Source of the DNA: an uncultured Selenomonas sp.
GTDB lineage: Bacteria > Bacillota > Negativicutes > Selenomonadales > Selenomonadaceae
Assembly (NCBI GenBank): GCA_905372355.1
Contig: CAJPOT010000009.1
Location: forward strand, 22,431-86,430
Direction of reading: 5' to 3'
Length of the DNA: 64,000 bases
The notes under the pieces were generated by a model. The model did not search any database and was not told the origin of the DNA. It was given only the letters and a program-made list of their open reading frames with translations. Made by a program: the position numbers and the translations under genes. Below, in pieces: positions 35,440 to 44,400 of this stretch (the stretch's first letter is position 1; every line of letters starts with the position of its first letter).

Positions 35440-37619
35440 GAGAGCAGCGGACTCTCGCCGCCCGCGCCCGCAAGCCTCTCGGCGAGCAATGTGTAGCGCC
35501 TGCGCGTCTTGTCGTTCGATACCGCCGTGAAGACAGCCGCCTTCGAGCCGAGCAGCACGACCTTCTTCTTCGCACGCGTCACCGCCGTATAGAGGAGGTT
35601 GCGCTGCAGCATGATGTGATGCGCGGCGACGAGCGGCAAGACGATCACGGGGTACTCACTGCCCTGGCTCTTGTGCACGCTCATGGCGTAGGCGAGCGTG
35701 AGCATCATGAGTTCGTTCGGCTCGTAGTCCGCTGTCAGTTCGTCGGAATAGCGCACCTTGACGCCGTCCGCCGACACCTCGCGGATGAAGCCGATGTCGC
35801 CGTTGAACACGCCCTTCGTGTAGTCGTTCTTCGTCTGCATGACCTTGTCGCCGACCCGGAATGTGAGCGTGCTGTTACGAAACTCCGCCTTTTCGGGCGC
35901 GGGCGGGTTGAGCGCCGCCTGCAGGAGGCGGTTCAGATTGTCGACGCCGCACGGCGTGCGGTGCATGGGCGACAGCACCTGCACATCCTCCAAAGCGTTG
36001 AATCCCTCGCGCGGCAATTCCTCGCGGCACAGCGCGACGATGCGCCGCGCCGCCGCCTCCTCGTCGGGCATCTCCAGGAACTCGAAATCGCCGCCCGCAG
36101 TGAACTGCGGCATGCGCCCGCGATTGATCGCGTGCGCGTTCAGGACGATCGTTCCCTCGCCGCTCTGGCGAAAGACTTCCTTCAAGCGCACGCTCGGCAC
36201 AGCGCCCGAGCGCAGGATGTCCTTGAGGACGGAGCCGGGACCGACGGCAGGAAGCTGGTCGACATCGCCGACGAGTATGACGCGTGCGCCCTCGGGCACG
36301 GCTTCGAGGAAATGCTCCATGAGCACGATGTCCATCATCGACACCTCGTCGAGGATGATAGCGTCGGCGTCCAGAGGATCGTCCGCGTCCTTCTCGAATA
36401 CGGGCGAGCCGTCGGCCTCTATGCCGCCCTGTGCGCCCAGAAGCCGATGCACCGTCTCCGCCTTGCGCCCCGTCGCCTCTGCGAGCCGCTTCGCTGCGCG
36501 CCCCGTCGGCGCACCGAGGAGCACGGAGAGCCCCTGGCTCTCAAGAACTGCGATCATGCCGCGCACGACCGTCGTCTTGCCCGTGCCCGGGCCGCCCGTC
36601 AGCACGAAGACCGCATGGTCGAGCACGGCGGCGACAGCCTGCTGCTGCTCTGCGGCGAGCGTGATGCCCGCCGCCCGCTCCCAGTCGGCGACGATGGCCG
36701 CCGCCTTTTCTGCAGGCAGCACGGCAGCCTTCTGCTGCAGGAAGAAAAGCATCTGCGCCGTGCGCTTCTCCGCGCGGTAGAGCCACGGCGGATAAATGAG
36801 CGTCTCCGCGCCGATCTCCTCGAAGGCGAGCCTTTCGGCGGCCAAGGCTTCCTTCAAGACCTCGCGCACCTCCTCCGTCGGCGTGCCGAGGAGCTTCGCC
36901 GCACGCTCCGTCAAAGCGGGCGCAGGGATGCAGCAATGCCCCTGCTGGGAGACGGTGAGGAGCGCGTGGCCTAGCCCTGCCTCGATGCGTTCCTTGCTGT
37001 CCTCGGCGATTCCTGCGCTCTTGGCAATCGCATCCGCTGTCAAAAAGCCGATGCCGGCGACGTCGCGTGCCAGACGGTACGGATGCTTTTCCATGACCTC
37101 GATGGCAAAGGAGCTGTACGTCTCGAAGATGCGTGCGGCATACGCGCCCGAAACGCCGTGCATTTCGAGCCACAGCATGATCTCTCTGAGCTCCTCCTTC
37201 TCCATGTAGGAAGAGTGGATCTTCGCCGCCGTCTTCTTGCCGACGCCCGCGACCTCGGTGAGGCGCGAGGGCTTCTTCTCGATGATCTCAAGCGTCTCCT
37301 TGCCGAACTTCTGCACGAGGCGGTGCGCCATCGCCTCGCCGACGCCCGCGATCGCGCCCGACGCAAGGAAGCGCTCGATGCCCGCGAGACTCGTCGGCGC
37401 AGAAACGCGAAGCGTCGCCGCCTTGAACTGCTCACCGAAGCGCGGGTGCTGTACCCATTCGCCCGAAAGCGCAATCTCCTGCCCCACGAGCGGTGCGGGC
37501 GCGTTCGCCGTCACCGTCACGAGTCCACGCCGCCCCGATGGCCGCAGGCGAAAGACCGTGAACCCCCCCTCGGGCGCGGCAAAGACGACGCTTTGTGCCG
37601 TCCCTTCGAGCGTTTCCAT
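35436..37619 (-). CDS. recD2: RecD2-type DNA helicase
   Basis: ATP-dependent 5'-3' helicase of the RecD2 branch, which works without RecBC in repair and replication-fork upkeep. It has 727 residues. Residues 1-180 carry an OB-like segment and helix-hairpin-helix (LTEVAGVGKKTAAKI). Walker A is LTGGPGTGKTTVVRGM near residue 340, Walker B AIILDEVSMMDI, then VGDVDQLPAVGPGSVL, and the C-terminal SH3-containing domain ends with MSVHKSQGSEYPVIVLP and YTAVTRAKKKV. GGAGGTGC precedes the ATG. Gene order recD2-comF is seen in many Negativicutes and Clostridia. Confidence 0.95.
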   Translation of the reverse strand: METLEGTAQSVVFAAPEGGFTVFRLRPSGRRGLVTVTANAPAPLVGQEIALSGEWVQHPRFGEQFKAATLRVSAPTSLAGIERFLASGAIAGVGEAMAHRLVQKFGKETLEIIEKKPSRLTEVAGVGKKTAAKIHSSYMEKEELREIMLWLEMHGVSGAYAARIFETYSSFAIEVMEKHPYRLARDVAGIGFLTADAIAKSAGIAEDSKERIEAGLGHALLTVSQQGHCCIPAPALTERAAKLLGTPTEEVREVLKEALAAERLAFEEIGAETLIYPPWLYRAEKRTAQMLFFLQQKAAVLPAEKAAAIVADWERAAGITLAAEQQQAVAAVLDHAVFVLTGGPGTGKTTVVRGMIAVLESQGLSVLLGAPTGRAAKRLAEATGRKAETVHRLLGAQGGIEADGSPVFEKDADDPLDADAIILDEVSMMDIVLMEHFLEAVPEGARVILVGDVDQLPAVGPGSVLKDILRSGAVPSVRLKEVFRQSGEGTIVLNAHAINRGRMPQFTAGGDFEFLEMPDEEAAARRIVALCREELPREGFNALEDVQVLSPMHRTPCGVDNLNRLLQAALNPPAPEKAEFRNSTLTFRVGDKVMQTKNDYTKGVFNGDIGFIREVSADGVKVRYSDELTADYEPNELMMLTLAYAMSVHKSQGSEYPVIVLPLVAAHHIMLQRNLLYTAVTRAKKKVVLLGSKAAVFTAVSNDKTRRRYTLLAERLAGAGGESPLLS

Positions 37620-37702
37620 GCTGCACCTCCTGTCCCTTGGCGGCTCTTTTCCTTCCTGCGCTTCGCTCCGCGCAAAGGCTCAGTCTCGCCGCGGGCATTT
37701 CC

Positions 37703-39715
37703 CTAGTCGGCGAGCGCTTCCCAACGCGCGTAGCGCTCCTCGATCTCCTGCTCCTTCGCCGCATACAATTCGGCGATTTCCGCGCTCTTTTCGGGATCGC
37801 CCTGCACCTCGGGTCGGTTCATCTCGAACTCCAATCCCTTGAGTTCCGCCTCCGCCATGGCGATCTCCGCCTCGGCGCGTGCGAGCATCTCGGTGCGCTT
37901 GGCGTCCGACAGAGATGCGAGGCGGCGCTGCTCCTGCTCCTTGCTCCGAGCGGCGCTTTCCTCTGCCGTCTTAGAAGCAGCTGCACCGCTCGCCGCGCCT
38001 GCGGCAGAGCCTGCCGGCTTCGGCGACGCGTCCGACGCCGCACCTGCCGCCCGCCGCCCGACGGAAGCCGCGCTCTTTTTTGCCGCCTTTTTCGCGCCGC
38101 CCGCCCTTTCTTCGGCAGCTTCGGCGGCTTCTTTCTCCTCGATTTCCTTCTTCATGCGGTAGTAGCTGTAGTTTCCCTCGTACTCGCGCAAACTTCCCGC
38201 CGCAAGCTCCGCCGTCGTATTCGCGACCTTGTCGAGGAAGTAGCGGTCATGCGAGACGACGACGAACGTGCCGGGAAATGCCATCAGCGCCTCTTCGACC
38301 GCTTCGCGCGCAGGAATGTCGAGATGGTTCGTCGGCTCGTCGAGCACGAGGAAGTTCGCGCCCGTGAGCATGAGCTTGAGGAACGCCAAACGCGCCTGCT
38401 CGCCGCCCGAGAGATCGCCAATGCGGCGAAAGACCTCGTCGCCGTGGAAGAGGAACGCGCCGAGGTACTTGCGCGCCTCGTCCTCTGCGATACCGAAATC
38501 GTAGTTGAGCTCGCCAACCAAGGTATTCTCGGGATTCAGCCCCTCATGCTGCTGCGAGAAATAGCCGATCTTCACGCGGCTGCCGATCTTCACGCGCCCC
38601 GTCTGCGCTGCAAGCTCGCCCAGAAGCACGCGCAGAAGCGTCGTCTTGCCCGCGCCGTTCGGGCCGACGATGGCGATACCGTCGCCCTTGCGGACCAGCA
38701 AGGAGAGATGCGAAAACACGGCGCGGCTGCCAAAAGCGAAGGTCACATCCTCCAATTCCGCCACGCGGTCGGCGCACTCGGCAGGCGGATGAAAGGCGAA
38801 GTAGCTGAAGCTCGCCTTCTCCGCCGGCAGCACGATGCGTTCCATACGGCGCAGTTGGCTCTCGCGCCCGCGCGCCTGCTTCGCCTTGATGCCCGCGCGA
38901 TAGCGGCGGATGTACTCCTCCGTGCGCTTGATGTGCTCCTGCTGCTTCTCGTAGGCGGCGAGCAGCGACTTCTGCCGCTCGGCATGCACCTTCTGAAAGT
39001 AGCTGTAATTTCCCGCGTACGCGGTCACCGTGCCGCCTGAAAGGTCGAGGATGTGCGTCGCCACGCGGTCGAGGAAGAAGCGGTCATGCGAGATGATGAT
39101 GACGCCGCCCGCATACTCCTGCAGGAAGCCTTCGAGCCACTCGATCATCTTGATGTCGAGATGGTTCGTCGGCTCATCGAGAAAAAGGAAATCCGGCTCG
39201 CGCAGCAGCGCCTTCGCGAGACATATTCGCGTCCTCTGCCCGCCCGAGAAGTGATGCACATCCTTCTCGAAGTCTTCCGCCGTGAAGCCTAGGCCGAAGG
39301 CAACGCGGCGGATGCGGCTCTCGAACGAATAGCCGCCGAGCCGCTCGAACTCGTCGACGACGCGCCCGTAGAGTGCGAGCTTCTCCTCGCTCGATGCGGC
39401 GGCAATCTCCTTTTCCAATGCACGCTTCTTCTCGCCGAGGTCGATGACGTCGGCAAAGGCACGGCGAAACTCCTCGTAGAGCGTGCCCTCGCCGAACGCC
39501 GCCTGCTGCTCGACGTAGCCGATCGCCGCGCCGTCGTCGAGCTGCACGCTTCCGGCATCCGCCTCTTCCTCGCCCAGGAGGCAGCGCATCAAGGTCGTCT
39601 TGCCCGCGCCGTTCGCGCCGACAAGACCCGCGCGTTCGCCGCGGCGCACCTCAAAGGTCACATCATGGAAAATCTCTTTCACGCCAAACGATTTGGCAAG
39701 CCCGACTGCCTTCAC
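37703..39715 (-). CDS. ABC-F family ATPase (ribosome-associated type)
   Basis: A 670-residue protein with two ATP-binding domains and no membrane part, as in ABC-F translation factors. The first domain has GLVGANGAGKTTLM near residue 35 and FSGGQRTRICLAKALL with LDEPTNHLDI. The linker is about 80 residues (YFQKVHAERQKSLLAAYEKQ). The second has AIVGPNGAGKTTLL near 350 and LSGGEQARLAFLKLML. A C-terminal Ala-rich linker (about 545-605) leads to a coiled coil. It starts at GTG after AAAAGGGAG. Close to the Uup/YdiF subgroup; drug resistance cannot be predicted from sequence alone. Confidence 0.93.
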   Translation of the reverse strand: MKAVGLAKSFGVKEIFHDVTFEVRRGERAGLVGANGAGKTTLMRCLLGEEEADAGSVQLDDGAAIGYVEQQAAFGEGTLYEEFRRAFADVIDLGEKKRALEKEIAAASSEEKLALYGRVVDEFERLGGYSFESRIRRVAFGLGFTAEDFEKDVHHFSGGQRTRICLAKALLREPDFLFLDEPTNHLDIKMIEWLEGFLQEYAGGVIIISHDRFFLDRVATHILDLSGGTVTAYAGNYSYFQKVHAERQKSLLAAYEKQQEHIKRTEEYIRRYRAGIKAKQARGRESQLRRMERIVLPAEKASFSYFAFHPPAECADRVAELEDVTFAFGSRAVFSHLSLLVRKGDGIAIVGPNGAGKTTLLRVLLGELAAQTGRVKIGSRVKIGYFSQQHEGLNPENTLVGELNYDFGIAEDEARKYLGAFLFHGDEVFRRIGDLSGGEQARLAFLKLMLTGANFLVLDEPTNHLDIPAREAVEEALMAFPGTFVVVSHDRYFLDKVANTTAELAAGSLREYEGNYSYYRMKKEIEEKEAAEAAEERAGGAKKAAKKSAASVGRRAAGAASDASPKPAGSAAGAASGAAASKTAEESAARSKEQEQRRLASLSDAKRTEMLARAEAEIAMAEAELKGLEFEMNRPEVQGDPEKSAEIAELYAAKEQEIEERYARWEALAD

Positions 39716-39783
39716 CTAAAACTCCCTTTTCCCCATGGCGCACGCATACGTTTCGCCCCCATCTGCACACAGCGAGGGACTTT

Positions 39784-39851
39784 AGGAATCACTGATAAAT
39801 TCAGCCATCCATCTTCGCACATCTGAACGACCTCATTTTATCAGCGTTCCT
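39784..39851 (+). mobile_element. Short internally deleted MITE
   Basis: AGGAATCACTGATAAA at the left and TTTATCAGCGTTCCT at the right, 68 bases. The interior TTCAGCCATCCATCTTCGCA then CATCTGAACGACC matches only the outer edges of the 283-bp element, so it is a deletion derivative. It fills the gap between the ABC-F and LCP genes. Confidence 0.7.
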
Positions 39852-39894
39852 TTTCATCCGTGCTTCCCTGACAACAATGATTTGCAAAATAATC

Positions 39895-41217
39895 TTATCG
39901 CTTCACATAATCCCTGCCGATGTTCACGAGCGCCTCGTCCTTCGCGCCGCCCTCCATGAGGATGCACGGAAACGGCATGCCGTAGAAGAGGTCTACCGTC
40001 CTGCCGGCCGCCGTGATCGTCGTCTGCGCTCGGTCGCTCCTCTTGCCCGTCTCGACGCTGCGGATGACGAAGCCCTTCGCCTGCAGGATCGCCGCGACCT
40101 CCGCTCCCGCGCCCGTGATGCCGCTCGAATTGACGACCGTGACGACGACCGCGCTCGGTGCGGGCGGCTTCGTCGGCTCTTCCTTCTTCTTTGCCGCGCT
40201 CTCGCCCGCTGCATCGCCGCCCGCCGCTTTTTCGCCCGACTGCGGCCCGGCATCGTCGAAGCGGAAGCCCTCGGGCATTTCCGCCTTGTACTTCGCCGCA
40301 TAGCTCTCAGCGCGCTCCGCCGCCTCGCCTGCAAACGGGACGCCCGCCGCGCGCGCCGCCATGCGGCGGATCTCCACGATGTCGGGAATCCAATAGCTGA
40401 CGCCCTTGAACCAAGCGGGATTGCCCGGCGCCATCTCCGCCGTGAGTCCCTGCTCCTGCACCTTCTTCATGATCTGCAGGAACTTGATCATGTCGCTCGT
40501 GTCGAGGTCAGTCTTGACGCTCTTCGCCACTTCGCTCACGATCTCAGGCAGCTTCGCGAAGATCTCGGGCGTGGTCACCTTCTGCAGAACCGCACGCATG
40601 AAGCGCTGCTGGCGGCGAATGCGCCCGATGTCGCCCTCCATGTCACGATAGCGCACATACTCGATTGCTTTCTTGCCCGTCATGTGCTGCATGCCCGGGT
40701 AGATGTCGATGACGAGTCCACCATCGTCATCCCAAGGGTCTTCGTAGTACATGCGCTTCTCCACGTCGATGTCGATGCCGTCCAAGGCGTCGATGATGCG
40801 CTCGAAGGCATGCACGTCGATGAGGATATAATAGTCCATCGGCACGTCAAGCAGCTGCTCAAGCGTCTTCTTCGTCAGCGCGTAGCCGCCGTAGGCGTAG
40901 GCAGCATTGATCTTGTCGTAGCCCGCCCCCTCGATGGCAACGCGCGTATCGCGCGGAATCGAAAGCAGCGATGCCGTCCCCTTCTCGGGATCGACCGTCG
41001 CGACCATCAAGGTGTCGCTTCGCCCCACATCGTCCTTTCGCTCATCGACGCCCAAGATCATCACGTGGATCTCGGAACTTCCTGCGATCATGCCGTCCGC
41101 CGTCGTGCGGCGCGCAAGACCGCCGCCGAAAAAATGCACCGCAGCCGCCGCGACTGCAGCGACGAGCAAGACGGCAACGAGGATCCCAATGCGCCGATAA
41201 CTGCGCTTCTGCTCCAA
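39895..41217 (-). CDS. LytR-CpsA-Psr (LCP) family cell-envelope protein
   Basis: LCP enzymes attach glycopolymers to the cell wall or act on polyprenyl-phosphate intermediates outside the inner membrane. It has 440 residues from the chosen TTG. A single membrane helix (ILVAVLLVAAVAAAAVHFFG) follows a short cytoplasmic tail. The LCP domain (residues 50-220) has the arginines in LLSIPRDTRVAI and KKAIEYVRYRDMEGDIGRIRRQQRFM. A Pro/Glu linker leads to a C-terminal LytR_C domain (VNSSGITGAGAEVAAILQAKGF). TTG was chosen because AGGGG lies about eight bases upstream and the farther ATG codons sit almost at the transcription start. Confidence 0.9.
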   Translation of the reverse strand: MEQKRSYRRIGILVAVLLVAAVAAAAVHFFGGGLARRTTADGMIAGSSEIHVMILGVDERKDDVGRSDTLMVATVDPEKGTASLLSIPRDTRVAIEGAGYDKINAAYAYGGYALTKKTLEQLLDVPMDYYILIDVHAFERIIDALDGIDIDVEKRMYYEDPWDDDGGLVIDIYPGMQHMTGKKAIEYVRYRDMEGDIGRIRRQQRFMRAVLQKVTTPEIFAKLPEIVSEVAKSVKTDLDTSDMIKFLQIMKKVQEQGLTAEMAPGNPAWFKGVSYWIPDIVEIRRMAARAAGVPFAGEAAERAESYAAKYKAEMPEGFRFDDAGPQSGEKAAGGDAAGESAAKKKEEPTKPPAPSAVVVTVVNSSGITGAGAEVAAILQAKGFVIRSVETGKRSDRAQTTITAAGRTVDLFYGMPFPCILMEGGAKDEALVNIGRDYVKR

Positions 41218-41292
41218 AACTTCCCCTGCTTTCCTTATCGAATACAGACAGCTGCCGCCGTCTGCCTTCATACTCATATAGTTCAATACAGC

Positions 41293-41321
41293 AGTATAGC
41301 AAAAAAAGCCCGAAGCCGCAA
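41293..41321 (-). promoter_or_regulatory. Promoter of the LCP gene
   Basis: TTGCGG (41316-41321) and TATACT (41293-41298) on the minus strand with 17 bases between, divergent from the autotransporter promoter 25 bases away. Confidence 0.6.
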
Positions 41322-41345
41322 TAAAAGGGCGCAAGAGGAGAAATG

Positions 41346-41374
41346 TTGACCAATTATCAATTAATTGCTATAAT
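41346..41374 (+). promoter_or_regulatory. Autotransporter promoter
   Basis: TTGACC (41346-41351) and TATAAT (41369-41374), 17-base spacer, with ATCAATTAATTG between. It starts 61 bases before the coding region. Confidence 0.8.
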
Positions 41375-41434
41375 GAATCCAAAAGTCCAAATTATGCAAA
41401 AGTCTTGGGTTTTTAGTCCTAAAGGAGGAAAATA

Positions 41435-44400
41435 ATGTTCAACAAAAAATCTTCGCGTCCTTCGCTGGCGCTTTTCGTCGCGCTCGCCCTCGGCAGCGGC
41501 GCGTTGCTTGCACCATCAGCGGCGGGCGCTGCCGATGTCAATGGGCAGAATGTGGAGATTGACGATGCACATGCACCAAGCAACAACGTGACCGACCCCA
41601 ACAATAGCAGCAATGCGATTGGTACGGCAGCAGGCTTCATCAGCAATGCAGCCGACAATGGCAATGTCACGAACAACACACTGACCTTCAACGGTCGACC
41701 AGGCCCTAGCCCCTATGACAAGCCTCTGTTCGGCGGCCTCACGTTCGGCACGGGAGATGTCACGGGGAACAAGGTATTCGTCAACCCGTCAGTGTCTCCG
41801 CTTCTCTCAGCCGCCGATGGCATATACGGCGGCGGCGCAGATGGCGGCGGAAGCGTCCAAAACAACCATGCCGTATTCGACGGCCATTTTCTCAACAGCG
41901 ATATGGTCGGCGGCATGACGAGAACAAGGGGCACGGGAATCGTCAAGGAAAATACGGCGACGCTCAAGGGAGGCAGCACGAACTACGACATCTACGGCGG
42001 CATGGCAAGAGCCGGCGCCAACGGCGATGTCCTCGGCAATACGGCGACCATCGAAGACGGCAGCATCACGGGCAAGGTCTATGGCGGATACACCGATGGC
42101 ACGGGCAAGGTAACGGGCAATACCGCCACGCTCACAGGCGGCACGCTGAGCAGCGATATTTATGGCGGCGTTGCTGCGAGCGGGGATGCCGTAAAGAACA
42201 CCGTCAACATCAAGGGCGGTTCCGCAGCGGGCCACGATGTCTACGGCGGTTTCTCAACAAGCGGCAATGCGACGGGCAACATCGTCAATATCACGGGCGG
42301 CTCGGTACGCAATGTGGATGGCGGACGTTCTCTGAACGGCAACGCAACGGGCAACACCGTCAATATCGGCAGTGCAAACGCCGCCTTCGGCGGAAGCATC
42401 ACCGGCATTATCAACGGCGGCAGCGGAACCACCTACGGGAATGACTACCATACAGGCAATAAGCTGAACGTCTACGGCAATGCGACAGCATCCAATATCA
42501 GAAATTTCGCCGAGATCAACTTCCACTTCAATGCGCATGTGAATCAATCCGCTTCCTTCCTGACCTTGAATGATGGCGGCGGAACGACGATCGAAAGTCT
42601 CAGCGACCTCAACGTGGACGGCGAGCACGGACACAAAGGCGTGCTGCTGCAGAACACACCCGGCAGCATCACGATTACAGATGGTCAGAATCGCCGCATC
42701 AAGACGAGCGACGACAAGGAGCTCATCCTGGAAAAATCCACAGACAACCAGAGAATTACCTACGAAGGCTATCAGTTTGCAAACGCGACGGAGTCGACGA
42801 CCATCACGGAAAGCGGCCTCACAAGCACTTGGGGCGGCCGCTCCGTCGTCGGCAACTCGACGCGCCACAACAAGATCACCGTCGGAAGCGGCACCCATGA
42901 CAATATCTACGGTGGTTGGACAGCAGGCACCGGTACAACTGCAACGGATAAAGACAACAGCTACAAGAACGAAGTCACGCTCGACGGCAACGGCGCAACG
43001 ACAGATAACCTCTATGGCGGCTATGTCGATACCGATGCAGGAAAAGCTGAGGAAAACACCGTCACGATAAAGAACGGTACAGTGAATACCGCCGTCTATG
43101 GCGGCGTTGCCAATAAAGTCGCAGGCACGGGGCATGTCAAAAAGAACAAAGTGAACATCTCCGGCGGTACAGTCAGCAACGTCTACGGCGGCTACAGCGC
43201 AGGCTCGGGCGATGTACTTGAAAATGAAGTCACAGCCACAGGCGGCACGTTGAACGGCAACATTCACGGCGGGCAGTCTACGACAGGCGCGGCTACAGGC
43301 AATATAGTGACTTTGAAAAACGTCACCGTCAGCGGTAACGTCACAGGCGGCGAAGGCGCGGCGACGAACAACAATACGGTCAACCTCAATGGCGGCGCAA
43401 ATGTCACGAGCGCGCTCAAGGGCGGCTCGCAGGCAAACGGCACAGGCAACACGCTCAATATCAAGGGCAAGGACAATAGCGCAGGGCAGATCGCAGGCTT
43501 TCAAAAAATGGTGTTCGATGCGACAGGCGTGACGCAGGGCGATACCATGCTGCACCTCACAGATAGCACAGCGATGAATGGCGTCGATAAAGACATGCTC
43601 AAGGCCAACGGCACGTCTGCCGGAAAAGTCACCCTGCTTGAAAACAATGCGGGCATCAACTTCACGACCGCCGTTGCAGGTGACGTCTTGAAGTCCGAAA
43701 CGAACGATACGATGGAGAAGAGCATCGGCGTCGAAAGAAACGGCAGCCAAATCACAAAGGTCACCTATGAAGGCTACCAGTTCAAAGGCAAGCATACGAC
43801 GACCAGTTTCACGGAAAGCGGCGTCACCAGCACTTGGGGCGGCCGCTCGAAAGCAGGCAACACGACGACAGAGAACACGATCACCGTCGCCAGTGGCACG
43901 CACACGAACATATACGGTGGTTGGACGACCGGCTCTGGCTCGACAGCGACAGCCGATAAGCAGAAGAACAGCACTGCCAACAAGGTCAAGGTCAACGGCT
44001 CGGCAAATGTCACGGGCACAGTCTACGGCGGCTTCACCAATGTCGCTGGCGGCAAGGCACAAAATAACGAAGTCACGCTTGAAAAGAATCTCTCGGCAAA
44101 TATCGTCGGCGGCAAATCCACAACAGGCGAAGCCTCAAACAACACCGTCAACCTCGCCAATGCCACCGTCAATTCCATCACGGGCGGCGACGGCGCTACG
44201 ACGCACAACAATACGGTCAACCTCAACGGCGGCGCAAATGTCACAGGCGTCCTCAAGGGCGGCTCGGCTGCAAACGGCACAGGCAATACGCTCAATGTCA
44301 AGGGCAAGGACAACAAGGCCGGCACGATCTCGGGCTTCCAGAAGATAAATTTCGACGCGACGGGTGCATCTACAGACGCAGCGATGCTGCGAACGACGGG

